From Patescibacteria group bacterium (GTDB taxonomy: Bacteria > Patescibacteriota > Minisyncoccia > Moranbacterales > UBA2206): 44,858 nucleotides of DNA. Each line of letters begins with the position of its first letter. The first letter of the stretch is position 1. Positions 43,499 to 44,858 of the stretch are shown here, one piece after another. The notes under the pieces were generated by a model. That model saw only the letters and a list, made by a program, of their open reading frames with translations. It had not been told where the DNA came from and searched no databases. The translations under genes and the position numbers were made by a program. The stretch is from positions 1 through 44,858 of the forward strand of contig JAKLIG010000006.1 in the NCBI GenBank assembly GCA_022709735.1, in the 5' to 3' direction.

Positions 43499-43570
43499 CT
43501 CCGCAGGCAGGACTCGAACCTGCAACCTGGAGATTAACAGTCTCTCGCTCTACCATTGAGCTACTGCGGA
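43499..43570 (-). tRNA. tRNA-Asn (anticodon GTT)
   Basis: Acceptor TCCGCAG/CTGCGGA, discriminator G, anticodon loop CTGTTAA giving GTT, T loop TTCGAGT. CCA not encoded. Confidence 0.95.
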
Positions 43571-43587
43571 GCTATAAAATTAATTTT

Positions 43588-43836
43588 TTATTTTATAAAA
43601 CTTTTAATAAATTCTCTTCCTCTATAACTTTTTAATTGTTTTTCTCTTATTAATGCTTTTTTCCTTGTCTCAGTTTTCTCGCTATATATTAAAATCCATT
43701 CTCCATCAAACCGAGCCGTGTAACTGTTGCTGAATGTTTTATTATTGTGCATTTCTATTCTTTCTTTTATATTATTGCACTGGCCAATATATATTTTTTT
43801 ATTTTTGATATTGTAAATTCCGTAAATAAAATACAT
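43588..43836 (-). CDS. Solo GIY-YIG nuclease-domain protein
   Basis: 82 residues, essentially one GIY-YIG domain: YGIYNIKNKKIYIGQCNNIKER with Tyr and Arg of the active site, and a Glu in the EWILIYSEKT/IREKQLK region. UPF0213/endonuclease-like; acts on DNA branch structures or is a homing-type remnant. Directly upstream of tRNA-Asn on the same strand. Confidence 0.88.
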   Translation of the reverse strand: MYFIYGIYNIKNKKIYIGQCNNIKERIEMHNNKTFSNSYTARFDGEWILIYSEKTETRKKALIREKQLKSYRGREFIKSFIK

Positions 43837-43879
43837 TTGTTATCATTTTAAATATGAAATGTTCGGGGCTATGCCGGAA

Positions 43880-43895
43880 TCCGCCAGCTGGCGGA
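43880..43895. repeat. GC-rich palindrome, copy 3
   Basis: TCCGCCAGCTGGCGGA, a perfect 16-base palindrome in the spacer before the DM13 gene; same family as those at 42802 and 43420. Confidence 0.7.
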
Positions 43896-44011
43896 TCAGT
43901 TTTTAAAAACAAATTGATTATAACAGATATTTTCAATAAATCAAGAAGACTGCCAAACTCTCTAGCGAAATTTCAATTTTTGTTTTATAATTACAATATA
44001 AATAAAAAAAT

Positions 44012-44722
44012 ATGTTTTATAAAAAAATGAAAAAAGAGGAAATAAAAAAAGCCATCGCGGGCTTTTTGAAAAAAATTCAAAAATTAAAGAAACTGAAAAA
44101 ACCGGAAGTAATAATGCGAAAAACCTATCGAAAATCTTTTTGGAAGAAAAAAATTATAATTGCAATTCTGGTTTTGGTATTAATCTTGGGCATTGGTTTT
44201 GGAATATTTTTTTGGAAAAAACACCAGAAAAATTCTGCGCATCCGCTCAAAAAAAGTGCAATTTCTATCGATATGCAAACGCCTGGCAAAGTGGTGGAAA
44301 CGGATAAAATTGGTGAAGACGCTCCGCCAAAAGCGGAAATAATTTCTCAAGGGAGATTCAAAAATGTTGAGCAAACAGTGAAAGGCAAAGCGCTATTTGT
44401 GAAAAGCGGAGAAGATATTTTTCTTCGGCTGGAAGATTTTGAAACATTAAATGGCCAAGATATGCATGTGTATCTTTCGCCATTTCTAAATCTTGATCCA
44501 AATGACGCAATTGATGCCGGACTTTTGAAGGCGGTTTCCGGAAATATAAATTATAAATTGGATAAATCTACTAATCTTGAAAAATATAATAATGTTTTAA
44601 TTTGGTCTAATCGTTTCAGTGCTTTTTTTGGCTACGCGACTCTTTTGAAAGGGGAATTGCCTCCGGAAGAAATAGTAAATGAAAATCAAAGCAATCAAAC
44701 CCCAGAAATTCCTAAAGAGTAG
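44012..44722 (+). CDS. Membrane-anchored DM13-domain protein
   Basis: 236 residues. A basic cytoplasmic tail, one membrane helix (about 51-71), a linker, then a DM13 domain (about 110-215: GRFKNVEQTVKGKALFV, FLRLEDFETLNGQDMHVYLS, NVLIWSNRFSAFFGYATL). DM13 domains are linked to redox or electron-transfer proteins at the surface. The Cys usual in the IWC-x-R-F motif is Ser199 here, so a redox role through that Cys is excluded. Confidence 0.87.
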   Translation: MFYKKMKKEEIKKAIAGFLKKIQKLKKLKKPEVIMRKTYRKSFWKKKIIIAILVLVLILGIGFGIFFWKKHQKNSAHPLKKSAISIDMQTPGKVVETDKIGEDAPPKAEIISQGRFKNVEQTVKGKALFVKSGEDIFLRLEDFETLNGQDMHVYLSPFLNLDPNDAIDAGLLKAVSGNINYKLDKSTNLEKYNNVLIWSNRFSAFFGYATLLKGELPPEEIVNENQSNQTPEIPKE

Positions 44723-44761
44723 TGGTGCTTGACCCCGCACTAACTTTTGCTTTTTAAAAGT

Positions 44762-44858
44762 ATGCACTATGTTTATGTGGTAAAAAATGAGCTGGAAGAA
44801 TTATATTATGGTTGCACAAACAATTTAAGAAAAAGACTTTTTGAACATAATAATGATA
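44762..44858 (+). CDS. GIY-YIG domain protein, cut by the window end
   Basis: ATG at 44762 opens MHYVYVVKNELEELYYGCTNN and RKRLFEHNND, the N-terminus of a second GIY-YIG domain (YVYVV … YYG; Arg in LRKRL). The rest lies beyond the window. Confidence 0.75.
   Translation, partial: MHYVYVVKNELEELYYGCTNNLRKRLFEHNND

Noticed and set aside
42784-43895. CRISPR array
   Set aside because: The palindromic repeats differ in length, are few and irregularly spaced, and no cas genes are present.

Overview
The window looks like a chromosomal piece from a low-GC bacterium of the Candidate Phyla Radiation (Patescibacteria, most like Parcubacteria/Moranbacteria). This is an inference from gene content, not from a marker tree. 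TGA is used as a normal stop (for example the kinase stop at 1135-1137), so the code-25 CPR lineages are excluded. Most genes lack a clear Shine-Dalgarno site, coding density is high, and several enzymes are reduced or stand-alone versions. The pilus genes, M23/VanW/PBP wall proteins, tRNAs without encoded CCA and short palindromic repeats all fit that picture.

Layout. 1-10951: a two-component pair (sensor kinase plus receiver-only regulator) leads into a type IV pilus operon (pilB, pilC, three pilin-like genes, pilM, pilN, pilO, one small membrane protein), closed by a hairpin terminator. 10956-11558: four tRNA genes on the minus strand (Arg, His, Lys, Arg) enclosing a previously uncalled 49-residue zinc-ribbon gene. 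11633-15207: VanW-family protein, a membrane-anchored sulfide:quinone-oxidoreductase-like flavoprotein with its own promoter and terminator, and engB. 15233-22011: a defence cassette (AbrB-like regulator, HsdR, an HsdM-HsdS fusion, a HEPN/Abi_C protein and a membrane-anchored protein) bracketed by two copies of the palindrome TAATTACGTAATTA. 22057-24827: anchored nuclease, a winged-helix regulator gene with near-identical 28-bp operators on both sides, an RBBP9-like hydrolase and an unknown protein.

24859-34241: Hsp20, PrsW-like protease, tsaD, an ECF sigma factor with a membrane partner, tRNA-Glu, an unknown membrane protein, a transglutaminase-like protein, a class A penicillin-binding protein, an M23 peptidase and a cold-shock protein. 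34268-36144: a beta-carbonic-anhydrase-like protein, a lipoprotein and an uncalled 42-residue protein with 12 cysteines (metallothionein-like). 36178-42653: an ABC-2 exporter, a stand-alone IMP cyclohydrolase, SAH hydrolase and a PfkB/adenosine kinase, then membrane and DUF1428 proteins. 42784-44858: a repeat-rich stretch with tRNA-Asn, tRNA-Asn-like remnants interrupted by GC-rich palindromes, two solo GIY-YIG genes and a DM13-domain protein.

How the genes fit together: the pilus operon gives the cell surface appendages that CPR cells use for contact and DNA uptake, probably under the two-component pair. The restriction-modification/HEPN cassette guards against incoming DNA. Adenosine kinase, SAH hydrolase and IMP cyclohydrolase form a small methyl-cycle and purine-salvage cluster. 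The most promising unusual items are the palindrome-bracketed defence cassette, the twin operators, the two short Cys-rich genes, and the palindromes inserted in tRNA-like and tsaD sequence.
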